64,000 bases of DNA from Betaproteobacteria bacterium (GCA_016713305.1 JADJPK010000023.1:1-64000); one strand, 5' to 3'. Shown: positions 20,183-30,246, numbered from the stretch's first letter. Program-made: numbers and translations. The notes: generated from the letters alone by a model not told the origin.

Positions 20183-21312
20183 ATGGGGACCCTAAAGAAT
20201 CGCTTCGGGGAATGGGCATTGCGCCTGGCGGGCGCGGCGGTTCTTCTCTGGATCTCGGCGGCTGCATTCGCCGCCGACATGGTGCCCTACCTTCAGGCGG
20301 CCTCCTCCACTTCCGTCTACGTCACCTGGAAAACGGCGGCCGCTGCGACGTCCATCGTCGAGTACGGCCCGGCCGAGGCACCCTCAATCAGCAAACGTCC
20401 GGGACTGCGCAGAGTCTTGCCTCGAACTATTACTTTCACGGCGTCAAGCTGAGCGGCCTGTCGCCTGACACCGTATACCAGTACCGCATCCGCTCCGGTG
20501 CCCAGACCTCTCCCGTCTACCGGTTCAAGACCGAACCGGCGTCCAGCACGGTCACCGGGAAGTTCAGGATCTCTTGTGGGCGACCACCAGATCCGCGATC
20601 AGGATCGTCATTTCCGGCTCGTGAACGCCGCCCGGGCCAAACTGGAAGCAGAGTACGGCAAGCCCATCGAGGAGGTGCTGAACCTGATCGTCAACGACGG
20701 CGACCAGGTCGATGTGGGTACATTGGACCACTACGAGAACCTGCATTTCTGGCAGTCCTCGCCGATGTCGAAGAACGTCCCCATCCAGACCACGCTGGGC
20801 AATCACGAGACCTACTACGATCCGGGACTCACCAACTGGAAGGGACACTTCTTCCACGGGACGATCGCGTACAAGACGCATGTGGCCGGGCCCGACGAGC
20901 GCTACTACGCCAACCACGTCGGACGTGTTCTGTTCATCCACCTGGACAGCGAGGCCCCCAGCGCTTCCCAGAAAGCCTGGGTCCAGCAGGTAATCAATAC
21001 CGCCAAGGACGATCCGGAAGTGGACTGGATCATCAGCGTCCTGCATCGCCCATATCAGGCAGAACAGTACGTCGGCGATATCTCCACGTGGCTGCGCAAT
21101 GAAATCATGCCGATCCTGTCTTCCACGCGCAAACACGTATTGAACGTGGCGGGCCATCACCATTTGTACGCTCGCGGTCAGACTCGCGATTTCCCGACTT
21201 ATCACATGATCTCCGGCGGCACGGCGTGGGACCAGTTCTGGGGCCAGTCGACCGAGCGCGACTTCGATGATGTACAGAAGACGATCGCCAACTGGACCTG
21301 GCGAACGCGTAG
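20183..21312 (+). CDS. Purple-acid-phosphatase-like metallophosphoesterase (frameshifted)
   Basis: Exported phosphoesterase. Signal peptide LRLAGAAVLLWISAAAFA, then an N-terminal fibronectin-like PAP domain (MVPYLQAASSTSVYVTWKT, VKLSGLSPDTVYQYRIRSG), then calcineurin-like metal motifs: VVGDHQ, NDGDQVD, LGNHETYY, VLHRPYQ and AGHHHLYAR. The C-terminus after DDVQKTIANWTW is abrupt; a one-base change gives LANA and a TAG at 21310-21312. About 376 residues, short for such two-domain proteins, so some C-terminal sequence may be missing. Start ATG 20183 has GGGAG upstream. Directly followed by the HupE-like gene. Confidence 0.78.
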
Positions 21313-21331
21313 GGCAGGAAGACGGTGGCGG

Positions 21332-22514
21332 GTGAGGGTGGCTCTTCGCCTTGGCGAGCTCCACTGCCCATGCGCACGTGTCCGGGTTCACGGATACGTC
21401 GATTCAGATCGCGGCCACCGGCGTGCGGATCATCTACTCGGTGCCTGCGGACAATCTGCTGGAACTGGCGGGCGACCCCGGAAAGGCAAGCCCATCGTCC
21501 GCCCTGCCTGTCGTGTATCTGGAACGGGTGAAAGGCGGATGGCAGGTCGAAGCGTCCGGAGAAAGATGCCTTCTTTCACAGGCGCTGAGCCGAACTCTGG
21601 AAGCAGTGGGGTCCCACCAGTACCAGTTCACGTTCGTTCGTCCGGCCGGCATGCGCGAGCTGTCGATCCGATACTCGCTCTTCTTCGAGAAGTGGCCTGA
21701 CCACGAGAACTTCGTTCGTGTTTTCATGGCCGGCCAGCGTCAGCGCATGCGATTCACGGCCGAACAGCCGACGCTGTCAATCCCCGTTGCAGATCTGCTC
21801 CGTCAATGGGGGAGTTCCCTCGCCTCGGGGTTCTTCGACAGCGATCCCAACCATCGCTTCTCTCTGGACGCGCAAGCACCTGACAACCCCGTGCCCGGCA
21901 TCCAGGAAGTCCAGCCCAGTCTCGGCAGGCTGCAGCTTTCACAGGTCGATCCAGGGTTCGTCTCTCTGGGCGTCAAGCACATCTTCGCCGGATTCGATCA
22001 CGTGCTGTTCATTGTCGGACTGGTGATGCTGGCCCGGCGCGGCCGCGAACTCCTCGCGCTGGTCACGGCGTTCACGGTGGCGCACGCCGTGACGATGGCG
22101 TTATCCACGCTCGGCATCCTGAGACTGGACCCTAATTGGACGGAGCCGATGATTGCCTTGACCATCGTCTACATCGGCGTGGAGAACTTGCTGGCGCTGT
22201 ACCGCGCGAGAGATGCCGGAACCCACCCCCGTCGCAGCGCGCACTGGCGGAGAATCGGCCTTGTATTCGTGTTCGGACTCATTCATGGTGTGGGCTTCAG
22301 CTATGTCCTTCGCGAGATGGGTCTGCGCGAGGACCTGCTCGGTGCCCTGCTGTACTTCAATGCCGGTGTCGAACTGGGGCAGATCGGAATCATCGCGGTC
22401 ACACTCCCCGCTCTACTGCTCTGGGACCGGGCGCGATGGGGCCGTCATTTCAGCGTCGCCGTCTCCGCTGCAGTCACCCTCATCGGTGCCGCACTGCTCG
22501 TTACCCGGCTTTGA
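21332..22514 (+). CDS. HupE/UreJ_2 family membrane protein
   Basis: After a leader ending ALASSTAHAHVS, an extracytoplasmic N-terminal domain of about 190 residues is followed by the HupE/UreJ_2 membrane domain with GVKHIFAGFDHVLFIVGL, TAFTVAHAVTMALSTLGIL, MIALTIVYIGVENL, FGLIHGVGFSYVL and GVELGQIGI: about six helices carrying conserved His residues (GFDHV, AHA, IHGVGF) that could bind a metal. Family members are suggested nickel/cobalt or other metal transporters, but this branch is uncharacterised. The start is uncertain: TTG 21351 is open, and GTG 21332 fits if one base is missing in the leader. Confidence 0.8.
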
Positions 22515-22516
22515 GC

Positions 22517-23093
22517 ATGGCCTCCACACTTGAAGCTTCCCTCGCCCGACGAATCGCAGGGATCACCACTCGCATTCTTGTAGCGAGCGTACTGATGTTC
22601 ACGCTCGCATGCGCCAACGTACCGTCTGCATCCGCCGAAGCCACGATCCAAGAGGGGTCGGCTCGCCGCCTCCGGACCCCTTGTCTACGACCCGAAGACG
22701 GATCTCACGTGGCAACGCTGCGCGCTCGGGCAGCGCTGGTCACCCTCAGGCGAGCGTTGCGATGGCGAACCGGCACGAATCACGTTCGACGAGGCCAAGA
22801 CGCTGGAATCCAAGGGATGGCGCGTTCCCACACTGGACGAGTTGATGTCCATCGTGATGAAGGACCGCATGCCCACGATCGACAGTCAGGCCTTCCCGGA
22901 TACGTTCCCCGTCTATTTCTGGGCCACGGACAACCGCGACCGTTCCTCTGCCTGGTACGTCTTGTTCGAGAACGGCCGCTCCAACCACTACTTTCCACCC
23001 CGTACGAATCGCGACGCCGTGCGATTCGTACGTACCGGGCCCTGGACCAAGGACGCCGGACCACGGCCACCCGGGCACTCACGAAAGCCCTGA
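22517..23093 (+). CDS. Exported DUF1566 (Lcl C-terminal-like) protein, copy 1 (frameshifted)
   Basis: Hydrophobic leader ITTRILVASVLMFTLAC followed by ANVPSASA. From about residue 50, after a shift near 22670, come GPLVYDPKTDLTWQRC, LGQRWSP, EAKTLESKGWRVPTLDELMS and YFWATDNRDRSSAWYVLF, ending in AVRFVRTG. TGLTWxRC...WRxPTxxEL is the DUF1566 core, found in many exported proteins of unknown role. About 192 residues. It starts 2 bases after the HupE-like stop and its TGA overlaps the next ATG. Confidence 0.72.
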
Positions 23094-23622
23094 TGTGGCA
23101 GCGCCATCCGCTCTGTGTCTTGATCCTGGCCGGGTGGTGCTGCGCCATGCATATGCCCTGGAAGGCACACGCTTCGACGGACGCCTCCCCCATGCGAACC
23201 CCCAGGACCACGCGCCCGTGACGGCGGACGGAAGGCGCCGGTTCGTGGCGGATGGCGAGATCGTGCTTGACCGACACACGGGACTAACGTGGAAACGCTG
23301 CAGCGCGGGCCAGCGCTGGACGACAGGACTTGGCTGCGTAGGCCTTGCCACGAAGCTCTGGTACGAAGAGGCCCGGCAACTGCAGTCGGCGCGCTGGCGA
23401 TTGCCGACCGTAAACGAATTGCAGTCCCTCTACGACAAGGGACCCCAGCCGGCGGATCCGGAAGCCTTCCCGGATGCTCCACCGACTTGGTACTGGGCCT
23501 CAACCCCACGGGGCGAACCTGCGGTCTGGGGCGTCCCGTGCGGTGACGACGGCAACGACAGCTGCTATCAGAGCGAATCCAAGGCCGTGCGACTCGTGCG
23601 CCGCCGGCAAGCTGTCAAGTAA
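23093..23622 (+). CDS. Exported DUF1566 protein, copy 2 (frameshifted)
   Basis: Paralogue of the preceding gene, starting within its stop codon (TGATG). Leader MWQRHPLCVLILAGWCCAMH; after a shift near 23190 the second frame gives DGEIVLDRHTGLTWKRC, GQRWTTGLGCVG, EARQLQSARWRLPTVNELQS, TWYWASTPRG and AVRLVRR. Several cysteines (WKRC, LGCVG, VPCGDDGNDSCY) suggest disulfides in the periplasm. About 176 residues. Aligning the two copies shows the same order of motifs, so a local duplication is likely. Confidence 0.72.
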
Positions 23623-23653
23623 CTGGAGCGCCCCCACACTCCGTGTCCATGCA

Positions 23654-24024
23654 TTACTCGGCAGCGTCGATTGCATCCCCTGCCGGGCGAGCCCCGCTGT
23701 CGTGGTGCTTCACCTCACCGCGCAGCCTTCGCGCATATTCCTCCAGTTGCCGCTTGGCGGCGTCGAAGGCGTCCCTCAGGGCCACGTAGGCGTCCTCGTC
23801 CTCGTGGCGGTTGATCACGATGTCTTCTCCGGGAACGTGGAGGCTGATATGGACGCGGAAAGTCTTCCCTGATGCTTGTGCTTGTGGGGCTGTTCCAGCG
23901 TCACATGGCACGAAGTGAGATGGGCGAAATGCGCATCGAGCTTGGCGGCCTTCTCGCGGATATGAGTTTCTAGCGCGTCGGAGTGCGCCATGTCGCGGAA
24001 CGTGATCTGTAGCGGATTCTGCAC
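23654..24024 (-). CDS. hpf: Ribosome hibernation promoting factor (HPF/RaiA family), one frameshift
   Basis: Binds the 30S A/P sites in stationary phase. MQNPLQITFRDMAHSDALET, HIREKAAKLDAHF and CHVTLEQPHKHKHQG are the family N-terminus; after a shift near 23870, KTFRVHISLHVPGEDIVINR, EDAYVALRDAFDAAKRQLEE and the Glu/His tail follow. About 123 residues: the short type without the long-HPF dimerisation domain. GTG 24024 is chosen because AGGAG lies upstream and the family opening begins there. Confidence 0.85.
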
Positions 24025-24399
24025 GGTGTATCTGCTCCTGTTCGTGTCGGCGGACCCGGGCGGCGCAACCCTCCCTACTGCGCTTCCCGTCGACCTCGTC
24101 CGATTGGACCGTGGACGGTGACAGGGATGTTGATGAGCGTCAATTGGCGCTCTGGCCCATCCGTCCACGCCCGGTCATCCAAGTGTATCGCCGTCTGCCG
24201 GAGGCCCCGTCCCCGTACCATCCGGGACCATGAGGGTTCACGGTCCGGCCGTGAATCGTTCCCCCTCGAGAGCCTTCCCGGAAACATCGATGAACGCGAC
24301 GGACGCACCAGGAGCCGCAACGAAGCCACGCGACGCTGGAACGGCAGGGGACATTGTTGCGGAACTCGCGGCTCCCCGCACCTTCCGCCCTCGCAAGGA
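24025..24399. other. Intergenic region without recognised features
   Basis: 375 bp upstream of hpf and downstream of the SDR, both minus strand. Short open frames on either strand have no family character. The hpf promoter should lie at the left end. No RNA or hairpin stands out. Confidence 0.35.
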
Positions 24400-25163
24400 T
24401 CAGATGGTCACGCCACCGTCGACGACGATCCCCTGCCCGGTCATGAAGGACCCTGCCTTCGAGGCCAGCAGCACCGCGACGCCGGCAATCTCGTCCGGTT
24501 CACCGATGCGGCGCAGCGGGGTCGTGGCCGTGTAGTGCTCGAGCGTATCGGGGTTCTCCCACAGCGCGCGGGCAAAGTCGGTCTTGATAAGTCCCGGCGC
24601 GATGCAGTTGATCCTGACGTTGTGCGGTCCGTACTCGACGGCAAGATTCCGCGCCAGCTGGAAGTCCGCCGCCTTGGAGATGTTGTGGCGCCGATCACTG
24701 CCGATCCCCGCAGACCGCCGATGGAAGAGACGATGATGATCGCGCCGTCGCGGCGCTCGATCATCTCCGGCACGACCATCTGGATGAGCCAGTGGTTGGA
24801 GATCACATTGTTGTCGAGCACCTTGCGGAACTGATCGTCGCTGATTCCTCCCAAGGGACCGTAGTACGGATTGGAAGCCGCATTGCAGACCAGTACATCG
24901 ATGCGCCCGAATCGTTCGCGCGTCGTGTCGACGAGCGCCTGCAAATCCGGCTTGGACGAGATATTGGCGGGTTGTGATATCGCCCGTCCGGCTCCGAAAC
25001 GCCGGTTGATGGAATCGGCCACCTCTACGCACGGACCCTCCTTGCGCGACGAGATGACCACGTTCGCCCCCTGCTCCGCCATGCGCTCCGCAATGGCCCG
25101 CCCGATGCCTCGCGACGAACCGGTCACGATGGCGACTTTTCCCGAAAGATCGAATAGCGACAT
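24400..25163 (-). CDS. SDR family oxidoreductase (one frameshift in the active site)
   Basis: Classical SDR: MSLFDLSGKVAIVTGSSRGIG (NAD(P) glycine motif), VLVCNAASNPYYGPL, IIIVSSIGGLRGS (catalytic Ser), then the frame changes exactly at the YNISK site: GGCGCC-ACAACATC lacks one T, destroying the Tyr codon, and NISKAADFQLARNLAVEYGP continues in the next frame, ending GQGIVVDGGVTI. About 254 residues. The single missing base strongly suggests a sequence error. It lies 21 bases after maoC on the same strand; together they fit acyl-CoA hydration and hydroxyacyl oxidation. Confidence 0.85.
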
Positions 25164-25184
25164 GACGCACTCTCCCCGCGAGGT

Positions 25185-25649
25185 TCAAAAAAGTCCGGCC
25201 GTGATCCATTCGGCGACGATGGCCGGCTTGGCGCCGTTCTCGATCTCCACGGAGACCTCCCACGTGGCCTGCCAACGGTCGGACTTCACGTCCAGATTGC
25301 GCAGCAGGAACCGGCCACGCACCCGTCCACCTCTCGGCACCGGTGCGACAAAGCGCAACCGGTTGAACCCGTAGTTGACGCCGTTCCGCGTGCCTTCGAT
25401 GAACGGACACACCTGATAGGCCATGCAGGAAAGCATGGAAAGCGTCAGGAAGCCGTGTGCGATGGTTCCGCCGAACGCGGTCGTCCTGGCCCGCTCAGGG
25501 TCCATGTGGATGAAGTACGTATCTTGGGTAAGTTCGCCGAACTGCTCGATCGTCTTCTGATCGAGCGTGAACCACTCCGACGTGCCGATCTCCTGACCCG
25601 TGAGGGCCGCGAGTTCAGCCGCAGAGGCGGACTTGGTGGGACCTTCCAT
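25185..25649 (-). CDS. MaoC family dehydratase
   Basis: Intact 154-residue hot-dog protein, (R)-enoyl-CoA hydratase type. FTLDQKTIEQFGELTQDTYF followed by IHMDPERA (the catalytic Asp/His hydratase motif) and FGGTIAHGFLTLSML, with NYGFNRLRFVAPVPRGGRVR further on. NodN-like branch of the family. First gene of a pair with the SDR downstream. Confidence 0.88.
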   Translation of the reverse strand: MEGPTKSASAAELAALTGQEIGTSEWFTLDQKTIEQFGELTQDTYFIHMDPERARTTAFGGTIAHGFLTLSMLSCMAYQVCPFIEGTRNGVNYGFNRLRFVAPVPRGGRVRGRFLLRNLDVKSDRWQATWEVSVEIENGAKPAIVAEWITAGLF

Positions 25650-25741
25650 GCGCGATTTCCTTCGAGAACGGCCGACCGGGCCGTGAATCGCGCAATGATC
25701 TCACAGCGCCCAGGGTCTTCCTGCGGGCACCGTAACCAGGC

Positions 25742-25933
25742 TCAGCCGTAGATGTTGAGACGTGTCCCGAGCGCCCCCTCGGTAGCAAGAGGTTGTGGAG
25801 TACCGATCAACTGGATCAGACCCGCAGCGGCGCCTGCTTCGGCGTCGAGTGCCTTCCTGAAGACGGCGGTCTGAACCTTGGCCTCGGTCTGGACCTGGCT
25901 CAAGGCGGATGACAATGCACTGATGGATTCCAT
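25742..25933 (-). CDS. YjfB-like putative motility protein
   Basis: 63 residues, intact. MESISALSSALSQVQTEAKV then FRKALDAEAGAAAGLIQLIG: the alternating helical pattern and length match the YjfB putative motility family, whose members are small and often linked to flagellar regulons. No flagellar gene is in the window. It starts 18 bases after the AI-2E family permease, same strand. Confidence 0.65.
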   Translation of the reverse strand: MESISALSSALSQVQTEAKVQTAVFRKALDAEAGAAAGLIQLIGTPQPLATEGALGTRLNIYG

Positions 25934-25951
25934 GATCCGGCTCCGGACAGG

Positions 25952-27028
25952 CTACGGACCTATGTCGGCATCGGCAGCCGGTACTTGAGCGTCGAACGCG
26001 CGCTGCGCCGTCCATTCATCGATCAATCGGTAGGCCACCGCCAGCAGCGTCGGCCCGAGAAACACGCCGACGAAACCGAAGGCGAGCACTCCGCCGAGCA
26101 CACCGATCAGCACGAGGATGAAGGGCAGGTTGGATCCGCGGCTGATGAGCAGCGGCTTGAGAAAATTGTCGATACTGCTCACCACGGCGACGCCCCAGAT
26201 GACCAGGAAGATTGCCCACCCCGGCTGTCCCTGGTAGTAGAGCCAGATTGCCGCGGGTCCCCAGACCAGCGGCGGCCCGACGGGAACGACCGACAGGAAG
26301 AATGTCGCCACGCCCAGCAGCGCAGCCGCTGGCACGCCGGACACGGCGAAACCGATGGCAGCCAGAAGTCCCTGCGCGAGCGCGGTACCGAGAATCCCGT
26401 ACACCGTCCCGCGAATGGTGGCGTGCGCAACGTCAGCGAGTTGCAGGGCCCGTTGGCCCGCGATACGTTCCGCCATGGTCCGCACGCGCGCGGCGAGGAC
26501 GTCTCCATCGCGCCAGAAGAAGAACAGGATCATCGCACTCAGGGCCAGGGTGACGACACCCTCGCCCAATCCCCGGCCGACAGCCAGGGCGACCTGTTTC
26601 GCGGGATCGACCAAGGGTTTCAATTCCCGCGTCAAGGCACTGCTGTCCGTGGCCACAGCAAGCCATTTTGTGTGCATCCAGTGGCCTGCGACGGGCACGC
26701 CCTCCACCCAGGCCGGAGGCAACGGCAGACCGGATTCCATCCAGTCCCGGATCGTGTCGATCCATGGGTCCGCATGCTGAGCGATCGCGATTCCTCCCAG
26801 AGCCAGCGGCAATACCAGCACGAGAATGAACACGGTCGTCATGACGCCGGCCGCGATGTTGCTGCGCCCACCGAGCTGTGAACGGACGCGGCAGAAGATG
26901 GGCCAGGTGGCCAGGGCAAGAATGCCTGCCCACAGCACGGCCGACAGAAACGGCCGGAGAACCACGAAACAGGCAATGGCCAGCAGCACGAGCGCGGCAA
27001 GCAGGACGATGCGTTCGATACGGTCCAA
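25952..27028 (-). CDS. AI-2E family transporter (PerM-like permease)
   Basis: Intact inner-membrane protein of 358 residues. About eight hydrophobic segments: two near the N-terminus (IVLLAALVLLAIACFVVL, AVLWAGILALATWPIF), one at VMTTVFILVLVLPLALGG, a soluble loop (residues ~95-160), then VVTLALSAMILFFFW, GILGTALAQGLLAAIGFAV, FFLSVVPVGPPLVWGPAAIW and LVLIGVLGGVLAFGFVGVFL. The PVGPPLVW..IW segment is characteristic. Family members export AI-2 or act as Na+/H+ antiporters; substrate unknown here. TTG 27028 with GGGGA upstream is the proposed start; the frame stays open to 27103. Confidence 0.82.
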   Translation of the reverse strand: MDRIERIVLLAALVLLAIACFVVLRPFLSAVLWAGILALATWPIFCRVRSQLGGRSNIAAGVMTTVFILVLVLPLALGGIAIAQHADPWIDTIRDWMESGLPLPPAWVEGVPVAGHWMHTKWLAVATDSSALTRELKPLVDPAKQVALAVGRGLGEGVVTLALSAMILFFFWRDGDVLAARVRTMAERIAGQRALQLADVAHATIRGTVYGILGTALAQGLLAAIGFAVSGVPAAALLGVATFFLSVVPVGPPLVWGPAAIWLYYQGQPGWAIFLVIWGVAVVSSIDNFLKPLLISRGSNLPFILVLIGVLGGVLAFGFVGVFLGPTLLAVAYRLIDEWTAQRAFDAQVPAADADIGP

Positions 27029-27141
27029 TCGTTTCCCCGGCGGGTTGTGGCAGGCTGAAGGAGAATGCCTGAAAAGCTGCGCTCGAGCACGCGGGCCCCG
27101 CAAGGCGACGCCTTCCCGTCAGCGCGGTTCCCGCAAGCGAA

Positions 27142-27163
27142 AACGGGGGCCGAAGCCCCCGTT
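27142..27163 (-). terminator. Terminator after htpX
   Basis: Read on the minus strand, stem AACGGGGGC, tetraloop TTCG, stem GCCCCCGTT, then TTTTCGC. Lies 24 bases after the htpX stop and before the AI-2E permease gene, separating the two. Confidence 0.75.
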
Positions 27164-27186
27164 CCAGTGACGCTACCGCTCGGGAA

Positions 27187-28072
27187 TCACCGACCCTGCC
27201 CGGCCGCGCGCAACGCCTCGATCCTGCGTTCGAGCGGCGGATGCGACAGCAGAAGCGCCTTGAGCCCCTTCGCCGCCACCCGAGATGCCGAAGGCACGCA
27301 TCCCGTCCGGCAGCGAGGTCGGCTCATGCAGGCGCTTGAGCCGTTCCAGCGCCGCGATCATCTTGTTGCGCCCGGCGAGCGAGGCGCCGCCGGCATCTGC
27401 ACGGTACTCGCGCTGGCGGCTGAACCACATGACAATGACGCTCGCGAGCAACCCCAGCACGATTTCCGCCACCATCGTGGTCAGAAAGAAACCGATTCCG
27501 TGACCGCGCTCGTTCTTGAGAATGACGCGGTCCACCACGTAACCGACCACACGCGACAGGAAGATCACGAAGGTATTGACGACGCCCTGGATCAACGTGA
27601 GCGTCACCATGTCTCCGTTCGCCACGTGACTCACTTCGTGGGCGAGCACGGCTTCGGCTTCTTCCTGCGACATCGATCGCAACAGCCCGGTGCTGACGGC
27701 CACCAGCGCGCTGTTACGGCTCATGCCGGTTGCGAACGCGTTGACGTCGGGCGCGTCATAGATCGCCACCTCGGGCATGCCAATTCCTGCCTTCTCGGCT
27801 TGACGGCGAACGGTTTCCACGAGCCATCGCTCGGTGGGATCGCGCGGGTTCTCGATGACCATGGCGCCCGTGGACCGCTTGGCCATCCACTTCGACATGG
27901 CGAGCGAGATGAATGCACCCCCGAAGCCGAAAAGAGCTGCGAAAGCCAGCAATCCACCCAGGTTGAGACCGTTCGACGTCAGCCAGCGGTCGACACCGAG
28001 GATCCGGGCCGTCATCGACAACAACAGCACCACGGCGAAGTTCGTGGCGAGGAACAGGAACACCCGTTTCAC
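27187..28072 (-). CDS. htpX: Protease HtpX (one frameshift near the C-terminus)
   Basis: Inner-membrane zinc metalloprotease of the heat-shock envelope quality-control system. Two N-terminal helices (MKRVFLFLATNFAVVLLLSM, GGLLAFAALFGFGGAFISLA), IYDAPDVNAFATGMSRNSAL, zinc motif VLAHEVSHVANGDM (HEVSH about residue 139), two further helices, and the third-ligand region SRQREYRADAGGASL. After FGISGG a one-base change restores the expected tail KGLKALLLSHPPLERRIEAL, ending at TGA 27187-27189. About 295 residues, the family norm. Confidence 0.92.
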
Positions 28073-28144
28073 TGAGTCAACCCTCCATCGAGGTCAATTT
28101 AGCCGCGCGTTGGAGCGGCACCTGCTGCACAAGTTCCTTGACGT

Positions 28145-30044
28145 TCATCCTGCCTGAGCCGCGAAGCCTTCCAGCTTCTCCTGCAGTTCCAGCCACTCCG
28201 TCTCGAGCAGTCCCGCATCACGCTTCAAGGCTGCCTGTTCCAGCAGGCATTGCTGCAATTCCGCCTTCTGCGCAACGCTGTAGATATCGGGGGCTGCGAG
28301 GCGGGTTTCAAGCAGGCGCAGCCGCGCTTCGGCCTTCTGCAGTTCGGCTTCCACGACCCGGACCCGCTGCTCCACAGGCTTTCGCACCGCCGACAGGCGC
28401 TGCCTGGCTTCCGCCTCCAGGCGCCGCTGGTCCTTGCGATTGGCCGTCCCGCCTCCCTGCGCCGGCTCCCCTGTCACGGCCTGGGACGATTCGAGCCATG
28501 TCCGGTAGTCGTCCAGGTCACCATCGAAGGGGCGCACAGCGCCGCCCGCGACGAGCCACAACTCGTCCACGGCAGAACGAAGCAGCGAACGGTCATGCGA
28601 TACGAGAATCATCGCGCCACCGAAGGACTGCAGCGCGATGGTCAGAGCATTGCGCATGTCCAGGTCGAGGTGGTTGGTCGGTTCGTCCAGCAGCAAGAGG
28701 TGCGGCTTCCGGTACGCGATGAGCGCCAGCGCGAGCCTGGCCTTCTCGCCTCCGGACATGGGGCCCACCATCGCCACGGCGGCGTCCCCCCGAAAATTGA
28801 AGGTTCCGAGAAAGTCGCGATGATCCTGTTCGCGAACCTGCGGCGCCATCCGCTGCAGATGTCCCAGGGGCGTGTCGTCCACCCGCAACTGATCGAGCTG
28901 ATGCTGCGCAAAGTAGCCGATGCGCACATCGCGCCCCGGTTCGCGCAACCCTGCCATGGGGTCAAGACTTCCGGCGATGAGCTTCACGAGCGTGGACTTG
29001 CCTGCCCCGTTCCTGCCGAGCAGCCCCAGCCGGGTTCCCGGACGGATCACCAGATCGACGTCGAAGAGCACCCTGTGATCGCCGTAGCCCGCGACGGCGT
29101 GTTCGAGCCGCAACAGCGGATCGGCCGCACCGCCCGGATCCGCGAACTCGAACGAGAACGGTGTGGCCACCTGGACCTGCGCCAGGATCTCCATGCGGTC
29201 GAGCGCCTTCAGCCGGCTCTGCGCCTGTTTCGCCTTGGTGGCCTTGGCACGAAAGCGATCCACGAAAGATCTCAGGTGGGCGATCTCGCGCTGCTGGCGC
29301 TCGTACATCGCCTGCTGATGGGGAGAGCACTTCGGCGCGGGTGCGTTCGAAGGCGGAATAGCCGCCCGGATAGAGCCGGAGCTGGCCTTGATCGAAGTGG
29401 CAGATTGCCTGCACGACGCTGTCGAGAAACTCCCGGTCATGGGAGATCACCAGCAGGGTCCCGGGGTAGTTGCGCAGCCAGTTTTCCAGCCAGAACACCG
29501 CATCCAGATCGAGGTGGTTGGTCGGTTCGTCGAGCAGCAGAAGATCGGACCGGCACATGAGGGCGCGGGCCAACTGCAGTCTTACCCGCCATCCGCCGGA
29601 GAATTCCCGCACGCTTCGACAGGAATCGTCGGCCGAAAACCCCAGTCCGTCGAGCAGCACCGACGCGCGCGCCACAGCCCCGTGACCACCGATATCCGCG
29701 AAGTGCCCGTGGAGTTCGCCGAGCCGGTGCCCGTCCGCACCGGCGGCGACGGTTTCAGCTTCAATTTGACGCAGTTCGGCATCTCCGTCGATGACGAAGT
29801 CCAGCGCCGAGCGGTCCAGATCGGGAACCTCCTGAGCAACGTGGGCAATGACCCACGACAAAGGAAGATCCGCATCACCCCCGTCGGGGCTCAGGTTGCC
29901 CTGCAACAGCGAGAACAGGCTGGACTTGCCGCACCCGTTGGGTCCGATGATGCCGACGCGCTGCCCGGGATGAATGCTGGCGGAGGCTGCGTCGAGCAGG
30001 AGTTTGGTGCCCCGTCGGAGCGACAGATTGCTGAGGCGGATCAT
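28145..30044 (-). CDS. ABC-F family ATPase, YheS-like (one frameshift)
   Basis: Ribosome-associated duplicated ATPase. Domain 1: MIRLSNLSLRRGTKLLLDAA, GIIGPNGCGKSSLFSLLQG, SGGWRVRLQLARAL, LLLLDEPTNHLDLDAVFWLE. Linker ERQQREIAHLRSFVDRFRAK. Domain 2: GLLGRNGAGKSTLVKLIAG, MSGGEKARLALALIA, LLLLDEPTNHLDLDMRNAL. C-terminal coiled coil with many Glu/Arg. About 633 residues; one shift near 29330 in the linker. The linker and order fit YheS rather than Uup. It ends about 70 bases upstream of htpX, same strand. Confidence 0.88.
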
Positions 30045-30089
30045 CGGATGTTCCCTGCGCGGAGAGGCTGCGCAGCAACGGCAGGAAGG

Positions 30090-30165
30090 TGGGGTGGCGG
30101 ATGGGACTCGAACCCACGACGACCGGAATCACAATCCGGGACTCTACCAACTGAGCTACCGCCAC
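30090..30165 (-). tRNA. tRNA-His (GTG)
   Basis: Read on the minus strand: acceptor GTGGCGG paired with CCGCCAC, anticodon loop TTGTGAT (GTG), T-arm GTGGGTTCGAGTCCCAT, encoded CCA at 30090-30092. A G at -1 (30166) is present, as needed for histidyl tRNA identity. Confidence 0.95.
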
Positions 30166-30246
30166 CATCGGTCGAACTGCCTTGGGGCAACGCGCCGAGG
30201 GCCGCGAGTATGAACAAATCCCTGTTCCGTGTAAACGTCCCGGTGA

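Noticed and set aside
28145..30044. The two ABC-F genes (here and 15874-17766) as an antibiotic-resistance pair
   Set aside because: Motifs fit housekeeping Uup and YheS branches, which are common together; nothing suggests a resistance ABC-F.
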